The notes under the pieces: model-generated
The model's input: only the letters and a program-made list of their open reading frames with translations
Told to the model about the DNA's origin: nothing
Database searches by the model: none
Program-made: the position numbers and the translations under genes
Shown here: piece by piece, positions 9,132 through 19,268 of the stretch
How the letters are laid out: each line of letters begins with the position of its first letter
Numbering within the stretch: position 1 is the first letter of the stretch
NCBI GenBank assembly: GCA_963730395.1
Contig: CAVSSK010000004.1
Location: 124,001 to 188,000 of the forward strand
Origin: Bog-473 sp963730395
Lineage (GTDB): Bacteria; Actinomycetota; Acidimicrobiia; Acidimicrobiales; RAAP-2
Length of the DNA: 64,000 bases
Direction of reading: 5' to 3'

Positions 9132-9164
9132 CGCTCGGTCCGCTCTGGCGGGTGGTCCGCCCGG

Positions 9165-11259
9165 TCAGCCCTCCAGCTTGGGGATGGACGCCATCAGGTG
9201 CTCGGGCACCGCGTCGTAGTGGTCGTAGGCCACGGTGAACGAGCCGCGGCCACCGGTCAGCGCGCGCAGGTCGACGGCGTAGCGGGTGAGCTCCGCCGTG
9301 GGCGCGGTGGCCGTCACGGTCTGGTAGCCCTCGTCCTCGGCGGCGTCGGTCCCGATGATGCGGGCCCGGCGCGAGTGGAGGTCGCCCAGCACGTCGCCCT
9401 GGCACTCGGCGGGGATCGTGACCTCCAGGCGCGAGATCGGCTCGAGGACGATCGGCCCCGCCTCGGCCATGGCCGCCTTGATGGCCAGGGCCGCCGCCAT
9501 CTTGAAGCTGACCTCGTTGGAGTCGACCGAGTGCGCCTTGCCGTCGTCGACCGTCACGGCGATGTCGACGACCGGGTAGCCGTACATGCCCCCGCCGCTG
9601 AACGACTCCAGCACTCCCTTCTCGACGGCGGGGATGTACTGGCGGGGGATCGCGCCCCCGACGACCTCGTCGCGGAAGGCGAAGCCCTCGCCGCGGGGGA
9701 GCGGCTCGAGGCGCAGGTGGCAGACGCCGAACTGGCCGTGGCCGCCCGACTGCTTCTTGTGCTTGCCCTCGGCCTGGGCCGCCCGCGTGATGGTCTCGCG
9801 GTAGGGGATGCGCAGCTCCTCGCGCTCGACGTGCACGTTGCACTTGCGCTCGAGCCGCTCGAGGGTCACCGACAGGTGCACCTCGCCGCTCACGCCGAGG
9901 ATGGTCTGGTGCGTCTCGTCGTCGCGGGTGACGGTGAGCGAGGGGTCCTCGTCGCACAGGCGCTGCAGGCCCGACATCAGCTTGTCGTCGTCCGCCCTCG
10001 TCGCCGGCTTCACCGCGACCTGCAGCGCGGGGGACGGCAACGTGGGCGGCGGCACGACGACGGGCTGGCCCTTCGGCGCCAGCGTGTCACCGGTGCGCGT
10101 CCCGTTCAGCCGGGGCACGGCCACGAAGTCGCCGGCCGGGCACGCTCGTGGCGGGGGCGGTGGCGTGGCCCGCGATGCTCTGCAGCGCGTGCAGCCGCTC
10201 CTCCTCCCTGGTGCGGGTGTTGACGAGGACGGCGTCGGGCTGCAGCGTGCCCGAGATGACCTTGCAGAGCGACATCTTGCCGGTGTGGCTGTCGTTGTAG
10301 GTCTTGGTCACCGTGAGGACGGTCTGGCCGGCGGGGTCGGTCGGGATCTCCACGGTCTCGGTCCCCGCCGTGGCCAGCGCGGGTGGGCGCGAGCCGGGGC
10401 TGGGGCACAGCTCCTCGATCAGGCGGGCCAGCCGGTCGACCCCGACGCCGCTCGCCGCCGAGCAGCACAGCACCGGGAAGACGCTCGCCGAGGCGACGCC
10501 GCCGGCCAGGCTCTTCTCGAGCTCGGCGTAGTCGAGCGTCTCGCCGTTGAGGTAGCGCTCCATGAGGTCGTCGTCGCCCACCACGATGCCCTCCACGAGT
10601 TGCTCGTGGACGGTGTGCTCCTCGTCGACCAGGTCCTCGGGGATGGGGCCCTCGTGCCCCGACGGCGGGACCGTGCCGTCGACGGCCCCACCGGCGGCCG
10701 GGGTGTCGTAGTGCGTCGCCGTGTCGTCGAGCAGGTCGATGACGCCGTGGAAGTCCGTCTCGTGCCCGATGGGGAGCTCCACCGGGGCCACGCCGGCGCC
10801 GAAGGTCGCCCTGATCTCGGCCAGCGTGCGGTCGAAGTCCGCCCGTTCCCGGTCGAGCTTGTTGATGACGATCACGCGGGGCACCCCGAGGCGGGCGGCG
10901 GCGCGCCAGGCGTCCTCGGTCTGGGCCTGGACGCCGTCGGTGGCGCTGACCACCACGACGGCCAGGTCGACGTTGGCCAGGGCGGTGACCATCTCGCCGG
11001 CGAAGTCGGCGTACCCGGGGGTGTCGAGCAGGTTCACCTTCACGCCGTTGACCATGAAGGGGGCCATGCTCGTCGAGATGGAAAGCTGGCGTGCCACCTC
11101 CTCGGGCTCGAAGTCCATGACGGTGCTGCCCTTCTCGACCGACCCCCGCCGGGCGATCGACCCCGTGGCGGCGAGCAGCGCCTCGGCCAGGGTGGTCTTG
11201 CCGGCGCCGTGGTGGCCGACGAGGGCGACGTTACGAATTGCGGTCGGGTCGTGTGGCAC
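9165..11259 (-). CDS. EF-G-like translational GTPase (fusA2-type paralogue), one frame change
   Basis: A second elongation-factor-G-type GTPase of about 697 residues. The first 370 residues hold the G domain: P-loop GHHGAGKTT at 15-23, DTPGYADF, NKLD and CSAASG, followed by domain II. The remainder has domains III-V with SGGHGQFG and PRQYIPAVEKG. The P-loop departs from the GHVDAGKTT of housekeeping EF-G, pointing to the fusA2-like group of unclear function. The frame breaks at a GGG run at 10138-10140: removing one base joins ATSVPAGDF to VAVPRLNGT, and the total length is one base more than a multiple of three. A GTG start after AGGGACC is likely. It has no evident operon partner. Confidence 0.85.
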
Positions 11260-11349
11260 CTGGTCCCTCCGTCCGTACAGCCGGCTTCGAACTGGCTCTG
11301 GACATGGAGTGTACGACCGCTCGTGGGGGGCTGCTCGGGCCGGTCGGGC

Positions 11350-12294
11350 TCAGGGCCTGGTCGCGGCGCCGGGCCCGGCGGCGTCGGGGTGCGCCCGGGC
11401 CGCGATGGCGGCGTCGTACTCGTGGCGGATGGAGAACCGGACGAAGAGGCCCAGGGTGTCGATCAGGAGCAGCCACACGGCCTTGAGCGAGATGGTGCTG
11501 CCGAAGCGCTCCTCGATCGCCACCGGTGCCTCCACGATGTGCGTGTAGCCGAGGCGCCGGGCCAGGACGAGGAGCTCGAGGTCGAGCGCGAAGCGGCTCT
11601 CACGCAGCAGGGGCAGGACGTCGGCCACGACCCTGCGGTCCACCATCTTGATCCCCACCTGGGTGTCCTTGACGTTCAGGCGGAAGAGGAGGTGGATGAG
11701 GTGCTGATAGCCCCATGAGTACAGCCTCCGCAGGGGCGGGTAGTGCACCGAGGACTCCGGGTGCCGCTTGCTCCCGATGATGATGTCGGGCTCCTCGGAG
11801 CGCATCACGGAGACGAAGGGGGCGAGGAACTCCGGGGAGATGTCGCCGTCGGCGTCGATGAAGCCGAGATAGCGGCCCCGCCCCATGCCCAGGCCCGCCC
11901 GGAGCGCGTGGCCCTTGCCGACGTTGGTGTCGAACGAGACGCGCCGCACGACGCTCTCGGGGAAGCCCTCGAGGGTGAAGGGGCTCCCGTCGGTCGAGCC
12001 GTCCGACACGGTGATGATCTCGAAGGTCATGCCGGAGGCATCGAGCACGCGCACCATCTGCGCCACCGTCGTCCGCAGCCGGTCGCCGGGGTTGTAGTAC
12101 GGCACGACGATGGAGACGTCGAGGGTGGCGTCGGGCAGCACGGTGATGTCCGGCTCGGGCCTCGGGTCCCTGCCTTCCCCCGGCGCCGGCACGGTCACGT
12201 CGGCGGCCGGCCCTGTGCCCGCGTGCGACGAGGCCGGGCGTCCGCTCCACAGCGTGGCATCTCGATCGGCGAGGCTACCGGAGGGCTCGTCCAT
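11350..12294 (-). CDS. GT2 glycosyltransferase, dolichyl/polyprenyl-phosphate sugar synthase type
   Basis: A 314-residue GT-A fold enzyme resembling dolichyl-phosphate beta-glucosyltransferase. After a variable N-terminus come VSIVVPYYNPGD, SDGSTDGS, the metal motif region GFIDADGDISP, then SKRHPESSVHYPPLRR and DTQVGIKMV. It should move a sugar from a nucleotide donor to a membrane polyprenyl phosphate on the cytoplasmic face, providing a lipid-linked donor for outside glycosylation. The ATG at 12294 (MDEPSG) is preferred; a longer GTG start at 12348 would put an odd Cys- and Arg-rich segment in front and run through a tandem repeat. It is divergent from pgsA. Confidence 0.82.
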   Translation of the reverse strand: MDEPSGSLADRDATLWSGRPASSHAGTGPAADVTVPAPGEGRDPRPEPDITVLPDATLDVSIVVPYYNPGDRLRTTVAQMVRVLDASGMTFEIITVSDGSTDGSPFTLEGFPESVVRRVSFDTNVGKGHALRAGLGMGRGRYLGFIDADGDISPEFLAPFVSVMRSEEPDIIIGSKRHPESSVHYPPLRRLYSWGYQHLIHLLFRLNVKDTQVGIKMVDRRVVADVLPLLRESRFALDLELLVLARRLGYTHIVEAPVAIEERFGSTISLKAVWLLLIDTLGLFVRFSIRHEYDAAIAARAHPDAAGPGAATRP

Positions 12295-12320
12295 CCCGGC
12301 CCGCGCACGCGGGCTGCATG

Positions 12321-12364
12321 GCGCACAACGCGGCGACAACGGGCGCACAATGCGCTCACAACGG
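12321..12364. repeat. Two tandem 22-base units between divergent genes
   Basis: Units 12321-12342 and 12343-12364 both start GCGCACAA and end ACAACGG, and they agree at 18 of 22 positions. They lie just upstream of the preferred GT2 start, so they could be paired operator sites, but no regulator is known. Confidence 0.7.
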
Positions 12365-12566
12365 GAACCCTCCCCGTGGCGTCACGATGGGGCCGGTCCA
12401 TGCGTTGGGGTCGTACGGGCCCGGCGCCGGGGCGGATGGGTGGGGCGCCGGCCCGGAACGCTGCGACCAGGGAGTATGCCTCGTCGTCGGACCGCGGCGT
12501 GGCACGGCTGGCGGCCGCCGGGGGCAAGAAGGAGCCCCGCACCCCCGCGATTCGTGGCGTCGATGG

Positions 12567-12572
12567 TAAACT
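12567..12572 (+). promoter_or_regulatory. Possible -10 element for pgsA
   Basis: TAAACT fits TANNNT and lies 48 bases before the pgsA ATG, allowing a leader with the GAGGAG ribosome site. No clear -35 was found. Confidence 0.35.
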
Positions 12573-12620
12573 TTTGCAAACAGTGTCCCGCTTCCGGGGC
12601 GGAGCACGACGAGGAGCTTC

Positions 12621-13490
12621 ATGTTCGACGGCCGCTGGCGAACTGCCGTCGACCGGACCACGAGTCCGGTCGGCGAGACGCTGCACCGCCATGGCATCAC
12701 CGCTGACGTGCTCACCGCCACCGGTCTGCTCTCGGCCACGGCGACCGCGGTCCTCGTGGCGACCGGCCACCTCCACCTCGCCATCATCTTCCTCATCGTG
12801 ACGGGCCTGCACGACCTCCTCGACGGCCCCGTGGCCAAGGCGGCGGGCACGGCCTCGGTGCGCGGCGCGTTCTTCGACTCGGTCACCGACCGCGTGGCCG
12901 ACGCCGTGCTGATGCTCGGGTGCGCCTGGTACCTCCTCAACCGCGGGGAGGGCCATCTCTCCTTGCTGCCCATGGCCATCCTGGCGGTCACTGCGCTGGT
13001 CTCCTACGAGAGGGCGAAGGCAGAGTCGCTCGGGCTCGAGGCCAAGGGCGGCCTCATGGAGCGGGGCGAGCGGATGTTCCTGCTCGGTGTCGCGTTCTTG
13101 AGCACCGTGATCTTCGTCCCCGTGCTCTGGCTCCTCTTCGCCCTCATCACCTTCACCGCCGTGGCGCGCTTCGTGAAGGTCTGGAACGCGGCGTCGGGCC
13201 GCGACCGGGTGATCGCCCGCCGCATCGAGGCGTGGCGGGAGGGCCGGGTGGACTCGCGCTGGCGCGCCTGGCGCGAAGGGCGCCAGGGCGACGGCGTGCC
13301 GCGCCGGGACCTCACCAGGACCCGGACCTCCGGCGCACCGGTCGGACGCTGGCGGGCCCGGCGCCAGGAGGCGTTGAGCAGCCGCTCCGGGCGCACGCTG
13401 CGCGAGCGTCGCCGCGTCGACCGGGGCCACGCCGACGGGAGCACGAACGCGCGCCGCAGCAACGGCCGGCGCACCCCGCCAGCAGCCTGA
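12621..13490 (+). CDS. pgsA: CDP-alcohol phosphatidyltransferase, probable phosphatidylinositol phosphate synthase
   Basis: A polytopic membrane enzyme expected to transfer a phosphatidyl group from CDP-diacylglycerol to inositol phosphate, the first step toward phosphatidylinositol and its mannosides. The family motif is readable: D65, D68-G69, A72-K73, G82, D86 and D90. The usual Arg after the Ala is Lys here. The roughly 200-residue catalytic part is followed by an unusual 90-residue Arg-rich tail with repeated WREGR and RWRAW-type segments. GAGGAG precedes the ATG. It is followed by patA and pimA, the same order as in mycobacteria, which supports the substrate assignment. Confidence 0.82.
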   Translation: MFDGRWRTAVDRTTSPVGETLHRHGITADVLTATGLLSATATAVLVATGHLHLAIIFLIVTGLHDLLDGPVAKAAGTASVRGAFFDSVTDRVADAVLMLGCAWYLLNRGEGHLSLLPMAILAVTALVSYERAKAESLGLEAKGGLMERGERMFLLGVAFLSTVIFVPVLWLLFALITFTAVARFVKVWNAASGRDRVIARRIEAWREGRVDSRWRAWREGRQGDGVPRRDLTRTRTSGAPVGRWRARRQEALSSRSGRTLRERRRVDRGHADGSTNARRSNGRRTPPAA

Positions 13491-13521
13491 ACCGGCGCAC
13501 GCGTCGGTTGCCGAGCTCGGC

Positions 13522-14452
13522 GTGACCAAGGGCGGGGCAGTGGCGGGCTGGCACGACACGAGCCGCTACCTGACCTACCGGGGCCTGGGCGCCGCCATGG
13601 GGCACATGCCCGAACCCCTGGCGCAGGGCGTGGCACGCGGGGTGGCCCGGGTCATGGCGCTGCGCAGCAGGGACCCCCTGGCCATGAACGAGCGCCACAT
13701 GCGGCGGATCCTCGGCAGCGAGTGCGTCGAGGGCGTCGAGCCCGACCCGGCGCTCGTGCGGCGATGGAGCCGGCGCAGCTTCGACTCCTACGCCAGCTAC
13801 TGGGCCGACGGCGCCCGCCTCCCCTACGAGCACGAGGCGGGCGTGCGCGCCCGCTTCCGACTCGAGTCGGGCGAGGACCACCTGCGGGCCGCCTTCGCCC
13901 TCGGCCGCGGCATCGTCATGGCGCTGCCCCACGTGGGCAGCTGGGAGTGGGGCGGCTACTGGCTGGCGCTCGAGGGCATGCCGATGACGGCGGTGGTGGA
14001 GCGCCTCGAGCCCGAGCAGCTCTTCGAGTGGTTCGTGGCCCAGCGCGAGGCCATGGGGCTCACCGCGGTCCCGCTCGGCGAGGGATCGAGCGCGGCGATG
14101 TTGCGGGCGCTCAAGGAGGGGAAGGTGGCCGGGCTCGTGAGCGATCGCGACCTGGCGGGCAACGGGGTGGAGGTCGAGTTCTTCGGTGAGCGCACGACGC
14201 TCCCCGGCGGGGCGGCCACCCTCGCCCTGCGCACCGGCGCCCCGCTCGTGCCCGTCGTCGTCTACTCGGGCCCGGGGAATTGGCACACTGGCGTCGTGCA
14301 CGCGCCCGATCGACACCACCCGCAGCGGCTCCCTGCGCGCCGACGTCGCCCGCGTGACCCAGGACCTGGCCCGGGTGTTCGAGCACGACATCCGGGCCCG
14401 GCCCGAGCAGTGGCACATCTACCAGCCGAACTGGCCGAGTGACCCCCGATGA
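13522..14452 (+). CDS. patA: Phosphatidylinositol mannoside acyltransferase-like protein, one frame change
   Basis: A membrane-associated LpxL/PatA-type acyltransferase of about 309 residues, expected to add a fatty acyl chain to a mannose of a phosphatidylinositol mannoside on the cytoplasmic side. The catalytic H-x4-E motif appears as LPHVGSWEW (H137, E142), with a downstream acidic stretch VEVEFFGE. The frame breaks at the CCC of 14305-14307: removing one base restores VHAPIDTTRSGSL and a C-terminus ending QWHIYQPNWPSDPR. The length is one base more than a multiple of three, as expected for one inserted base. The gene ends in an ATGA overlap with pimA. The GTG at 13522 is the longest start; a GTG at 13540 is also possible. 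Confidence 0.8.
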
Positions 14453-15572
14453 AGATCGCCATGCTCTCGCCCTACGCCCTGACCCGACCCGGCGGCGTGC
14501 AGGGGCAGGTGATCGGCCTGGCGCACTCGCTGCGTGCCCGGGGGCACGACGTCACGGTGCTGGGGCCCGCCGACGCCGGCGTGCCGGTCCCCGAGGGCGC
14601 CGGCGAGCACTTCGTGATCGGCCGGCCCACGGCCCTGCACTCCAACGGATCGGTGGCCCCGGTGGCGCTGTGGCCGGACGCGGCGGCGCGGGTGGAGCGG
14701 TTCGTGCGCACGGGTGGCTTCGACGTGGTGCACGTGCACGAGCCCCTGGCGCCCATGGCCGCCTACGGCCTGGTGCTCACCGCCCCCCTCCCGATGGTCG
14801 GGACGTACCACCGGGCCGGCGTGAGCCGCTGGGTGCCCCTGCTCAAGCCGCTCGCCGGCTTGGTGGGCCGCCGGATGCAGATCCGGGTGGCGGTGTCGGA
14901 GGCGGCCCGTGAGACGGGCCTGCGGTCGGGGGGCGGCGACTTCGAGGTGCTCTTCAACGGGGTCGACGTGGCGCGCTTCGAGTCGGCGCCGCCCCGGCAC
15001 GACGAGCAGGGACGCCCGGTCGTGGTCTTCCTCGGGCGCCACGAGGGGCGCAAGGGCCTGAACGTCCTCCTCGATGCCTTCGCCCTGTTGGACCGGCCGG
15101 CGGTCCTCTGGGTGGCGGGTGACGGGCCCGGGAGCGAGGTGCAACGGCGCCGGCACCCCGAGTCCGACCGGGTGCGGTGGCTCGGCGTGCTGAGCGACGA
15201 CGAGGTGGCCTCGCGGCTGGCCGGCGCCGACGTCCTGTGTGCGCCGTCGCTGTACGGCGAGTCCTTCGGGATGGTGCTCCTCGAGGGCATGGCCGCCGGC
15301 TGCGCGGTGGTCGCCTCTGACATCGAGGGCTACCGTCGCGGCGGCTGGAGGGCACGCCGCGCTCGGTGGCGCCCGGTGACGCGCCGGCCCTGGCCCGCGC
15401 GCTCGGCGTCGCCCTGGCCGACGCCGTCGAAGGGAGCGGCCGCTCGGCCCCCGAGGCCCGCAAGGAGGCGACCGAGTACGCCCGGGCCTGGTCGATGGAC
15501 ACCCTGGCCGAGCGCTACGTCGACGTGTACGGGCGGGCCATCGCCGCCCGTCGGGCGCGACGGCGGGGCTGA
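14449..15572 (+). CDS. pimA: Phosphatidylinositol mannosyltransferase (GT4), two frame changes
   Basis: A GDP-mannose-dependent GT-B enzyme that adds the first mannose to phosphatidylinositol. The N-terminus MKIAMLSPYALTRPGGVQ, the glycine loop for the membrane-proximal acceptor site, FLGRHEGRKGL and the E-x7-E region GESFGMVLLEGMAAG are all present. After SDIEGYR the reading moves through two +1 frame changes between 15333 and 15368 (a VAAAGGHAAL-like segment, then VAPGDAPALARAL) before ending in a normal helical C-terminus. Two small indels in a GC-rich patch are more likely than true inactivation of a gene essential in mycobacteria. It overlaps patA by ATGA, forming the pgsA-patA-pimA unit. 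Confidence 0.86.
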
Positions 15573-15676
15573 GAACGGACAACGGACTGACAACGGAACG
15601 GCGTCGCCCGGGGGAGGTGGCGGGACCGGCTGGATGAATTCTGTGTGAGCCCTATGAATGCCAGAGCGGGGCTGCC

Positions 15677-15682
15677 TACAAT
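15677..15682 (+). promoter_or_regulatory. Possible -10 element for the membrane GT2 gene
   Basis: TACAAT matches the consensus well and lies 46 bases before the ATG at 15729, within the 156-base gap after pimA. The hexamer at a 17-base spacing (TATGAA) is a poor -35. Confidence 0.4.
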
Positions 15683-15728
15683 GCGCCTGTTTCGTGTCGG
15701 CCCTCTAGTGGCGTCATGAGGGTGTTCC

Positions 15729-18168
15729 ATGCTCTTCAGGGTCAACCTCTACTACTTCACCCTCGTCGGGTTCATGCAGCTGTTCCTGGCGACAGGCCTG
15801 CTCTTGAGCCCGGCGCGGCGATTCAGCCTGCGCGGGAGCGGCTCGAGGTTCTCCGAGGTCCTGTTCAGCACCATGGGCGCGCTGGTCATCGCGGCGCCGG
15901 CGTGCTGGTTCGTGTGGGCCATCTGGGGGATCCCGCTGACCTCGCTGGAGCTTCCGGTGAGCGCGGTCGTGTTGCTCGCCTTCGCCGTGGTCATCGCCCG
16001 GCCGGACCTCAACCCCGTGAGGCAGATCTTCTCGGCCGCGTTCATCGCCGCCGGACTGGGCCTGATCCTCTTCACGCTCAAGCTCACCACCACCGATGCC
16101 AACGGCGGGTTCGAGTTCCTGGTGTCGGGCTTCTTCGTCCTGCTCAGCCTCTTCGCGGTGACGCTGTGGAACTCCTACGTCAACGCGACCAGTGACGTGC
16201 TGGGCCGGTTCCGGCACTCGCGACCGCTGCCCGAGGCCGATCCGTCGTACCAGCCGTTCGTGTCCTTGCACATCGCGGCGTACAACGAGCCGCCGGACAT
16301 GCTGATCGAGACCATCAAGAAGGCAGAGGCGATCGACTACCCCAATTTCGAGGTCGTCGTGATCGACAACAACACCAAGGACCCGGCGGTCTGGCGGCCG
16401 GTCGAGGAGTACTGCCGCGATCGCCCCGCGTCACCTTCGTGCACGTCGACCCCTGGCCGGGGTTCAAGGCGGGTGCTCTCAACCTGGTCCTGCGCCAGTA
16501 CACCGACGAGCGCGCCGAGATCATCGGGTTGATCGACGCCGACGACTTCGTCGTGCCCCACTACCTGAAGGAGACGGCGCCGTACTTCTCCGACCAGCGC
16601 ATCGGGTTCCTGCAGAGCTTCGAGGGCAACCGCGACTACGAGGGGAGCCCGTACTACACGGCCTGTGTCGACTCGTACCAGGCCTTCTACCTGACGAACA
16701 TGTCGTCGCGCAACGAGCGCAACTCCATACCCTTCGTCGGGACCATGGGGCTGTTCCGCCGCAGCGCCCTCGAACAGGCGGGCGGCTGGAACGAGTGGTG
16801 CATCTGCGAGGACACCGAGGCGTCGGTCCGCGTGCTCAAGCTGGGCTGGTCCGGGCTGTACATCCCACGCTGCTTCGGCCGCGGGGTCGTCCCGCCTTCC
16901 TACGCGGGCCTGTGCACGCAGCGCTACCGCTGGTGCTTCGGGGGCATGCAGATCCTTCGCCTGCACTGGCGCAGCCTGCTGCCCTGGGACCTCTCTCCCG
17001 ACAACCGCCTGTCGGCCCAACAGCGGCGCGACTACCTGATGGCGAGCCTGGGGTGGATGCGGGACCTCTTGATGGTGCTCTTCACGATCGCGCTGTTCGC
17101 AACGACGGCACTGTTGTTGTCGGGCTCGCACTTCTGGGTCCTGCCGATCGCCGGTGGGGTCAGCCTGCTGGGGATCAGCCTGATCGCGGTCGCCCTCGTG
17201 AGCATGCTGCTGGTGCTACGGCAATGGACGAACATGTCGCGCCGCCGCGCCTTCTTGAGCCTCGTCATCAGCCTGGCGTCGAGCTGGACCATTGCCCTGG
17301 CCTGCGTCCAGGGCATGGCGCGGCGAGAGGGTGTCTTCCTGCGCACGCCCAAGAACGACCGCAACCAGAAGGTGGTGCGAAGGATGCGGGATGCCGTCTG
17401 GTTGGCGCGCTGGGAGCTGGTGCTGGCCGCGGGGCTGTTCATCTGTGCGGGCCTGATGGCGGCCTCGTCGTCCAAGCACATCCTGCTCGTCGTCATGATC
17501 TTCGTGCAGGGCTGCGTGTACCTGTGCGCCCCCGTCACCGCCTTCTGGAACGTGCGGGCGCAGATGGTGCCGGCCGCCACGCGGGCGCGCCAGTTCGCGG
17601 CGCAACAGGCACGCCGGTCGGTCCGCGGGCGGCGCTCGTTCGTCGGGGTGGGTGTCGCGGTGGCGATGGTGGCGCTCCTCGGCGGCCGTCGTCGTCGCCT
17701 CGGTCACCGCCCCGGGCGAGTTGCTCGCCGGGGGCACGGCGATCCGCGTCAAGACGGCGGCGCATGTCGATGCGCTGCCGGCCGGTGCCCCGGCGGTGGC
17801 GCCACCGTTCGTCCAGGTCACCGGCGCCCCCGGTGGCGGGTGGCTGGAGGTCGAGGCCAACGGCGTGGTCTGGGCCGGTGGCGGCGCGAACTACTTCGGG
17901 GACCTCCAGCGGCGGCCGAATGCGCCGGCGATCGCCGTGTCGAACATCGTGCAGGTTCGGCCGACCCCGGACGGCTTCGGGTACTGGCTGGTGGGGAGCG
18001 ACGGGTCGGTCTACTCCTTCGGCGACGCGCTCTACTTCGGCTCGCTTCCCGGGCTGGGTGTCCACGCGAGCGATGTCGTCGGCCTCATCCCGTTCTCGTC
18101 CGGAGCAGGGGTACGAGATCGTCAGCGCCATGGAGCAGGTCTGGAAGTTCGGTCACGGCAAGCCCTGA
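15729..18168 (+). CDS. Processive membrane GT2 (cellulose-synthase-like) with C-terminal propeller-type repeats, three frame changes
   Basis: A roughly 812-residue membrane glycosyltransferase. About five N-terminal helices precede a GT2 domain with all four processive signatures: VVIDNNTKD (near residue 211), IDADD (near 268), CEDTE (near 360) and TQRYRW (near 397). About six more helices follow. The C-terminal 130 residues carry WLEVEANGVVW and YWLVGSDGSVYSFGDA repeats like those of the sedolisin at 48.7 kb. Cellulose and related beta-glucan synthases share this catalytic layout, but I see no PilZ domain. Frame changes lie at the CCCC of 16424-16427 (one base missing), near 17681 and near 18104 (one extra each); the net length agrees. 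It converges on the GH12 gene with 18 bases between them. Confidence 0.78.
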
Positions 18169-18186
18169 GCGGCACGACCCGGTGCC

Positions 18187-19266
18187 TCAGCACTTCGGGT
18201 GGGCGACAGTCGCATTCAGTCCGAAGCAGTACGACGAAAGCCCGAGCGTGAAGTTGGTCGAGCCGGTTCCCCACGGTTGCGCGTTGACGGGCCCGACCTC
18301 CATGCCGAACGGGATGGTGTCCAGCCAGTAGTGGCTCGCGAAGTCGCTCCATCCGTAGTCCTGTTCGAGCAAGGTGCCGACCGCCGACAGCGCCTTGGTG
18401 ACGTCGACACTGACCGTGCCCGCCGGGACCACGTCCCCGGCGTTGAGCACGAGGAAGACGGTGGCACCGTACGGTGAGGTCCTCCCGGACCGGTGGACGT
18501 TGAGGACATAGGTCGACCAGGCGTTGGTCCCGTCATGGGCGACGCCGCCCACGGCGTAGGGGATGCTCGTGGTCCCGACCGGGGGCGAGGGAAGGAGCGC
18601 CTGGCGGTCGTAGTCGGTCCACACCATCACCTCGACGGTCCCTTGGGTGCGGCAGGGCTGCTGGGTGCCGGAAGGGTTGAGCCACATGTCGTACGCGATG
18701 TCGTAGGTGGTCTGCGACGCCTGCGAGACGTACGAGGTCGTGCCGACCAGGTCGGTCGGGAGCGCGCTCGACCTTGACCGGGAGGCGCAGGGCCGGGTCG
18801 CCGGCGGGCGAGGTGGCGGCCCGGCACGGGTTCTTGCCGTACGAGACGTTGGTGTAGGCGCGGACCCAGGTGTTGGCACTCGGCGCCAGGCAGGTGGCGG
18901 CGGTGCAGGGCGGCGCCACCGGGAGCTGGCCCCGGACCGTCAGCCCGCCCGTGGGCGTCATGGTCATCCGCACGACTCCCTCGGCCGGTTTGGTCACGCC
19001 GAGGTTCCACTCGTCCCCGTTGAGCTGGGCCCGGCCCAGCACCGGGCCCGCTCCCTGGCAGTGCGCACCCGTGCGAGGCCCGAGCGGGCAGGCCGCCGAC
19101 CAGTTCCAGACCCGGCCACCGGCCGAGGGGACGGGGAGCAGCCGGATGGAGTCGGTGTGAGTGGCCGGGACGGCGGACGTGCGGGTCGGGTGAGGAGCAG
19201 GCCGGCCGAGACGGCCACGACGATCGTCAGCGCAGCCGACGCGATGGCACGGCCCGGGTGGCGCAT
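18187..19266 (-). CDS. Secreted GH12-type endo-beta-glucanase, two frame changes
   Basis: Assigned to glycoside hydrolase family 12 by a series of matching blocks: a signal peptide (RHPGRAIASAALTIVVAVSA), QLNGDEWNLG, YTNVSYGKNP, YDIAYDMWLNPSG, VEVMVWTDYD with the likely nucleophile Glu, and HYWLDTIPFGMEVG with the likely acid/base Glu. Family members cut beta-1,4-glucan or xyloglucan internally with retention. The frame changes near the GGG of 19183-19185 (one base missing) and again near 18768 (one extra), so the total length stays a multiple of three. The ATG at 19266 lies 2 bases after the stop of the signal-peptidase-like gene, so they share a transcript. Its position opposite the glucan-synthase-like gene suggests trimming of the exported polymer. 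Confidence 0.7.
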
Positions 19267-19268
19267 CC

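Larger units (their letters stand above)
12295..12620. other. Divergent intergenic region between the GT2 gene and pgsA, 326 bases
   Basis: This stretch should hold the promoters of two divergent lipid and glycan genes. It contains a 22-base tandem repeat (12321-12364), a candidate pgsA -10 hexamer (12567-12572) and, just before pgsA, the ribosome site GAGGAG. No gene was recognised. Confidence 0.6.

Noticed and set aside
9149..9164. GGCGG/CCGCC hairpin between the convergent lipoprotein and EF-G-like genes as a bidirectional terminator
   Set aside because: The stem is only five pairs, with no T-run on either strand, so it is too weak to call.
11270..11310. TTCGAA-containing stretch resembling a tRNA T-loop between the EF-G-like and GT2 genes
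   Set aside because: Flanking bases do not form a T-stem and no acceptor or anticodon arm could be drawn.
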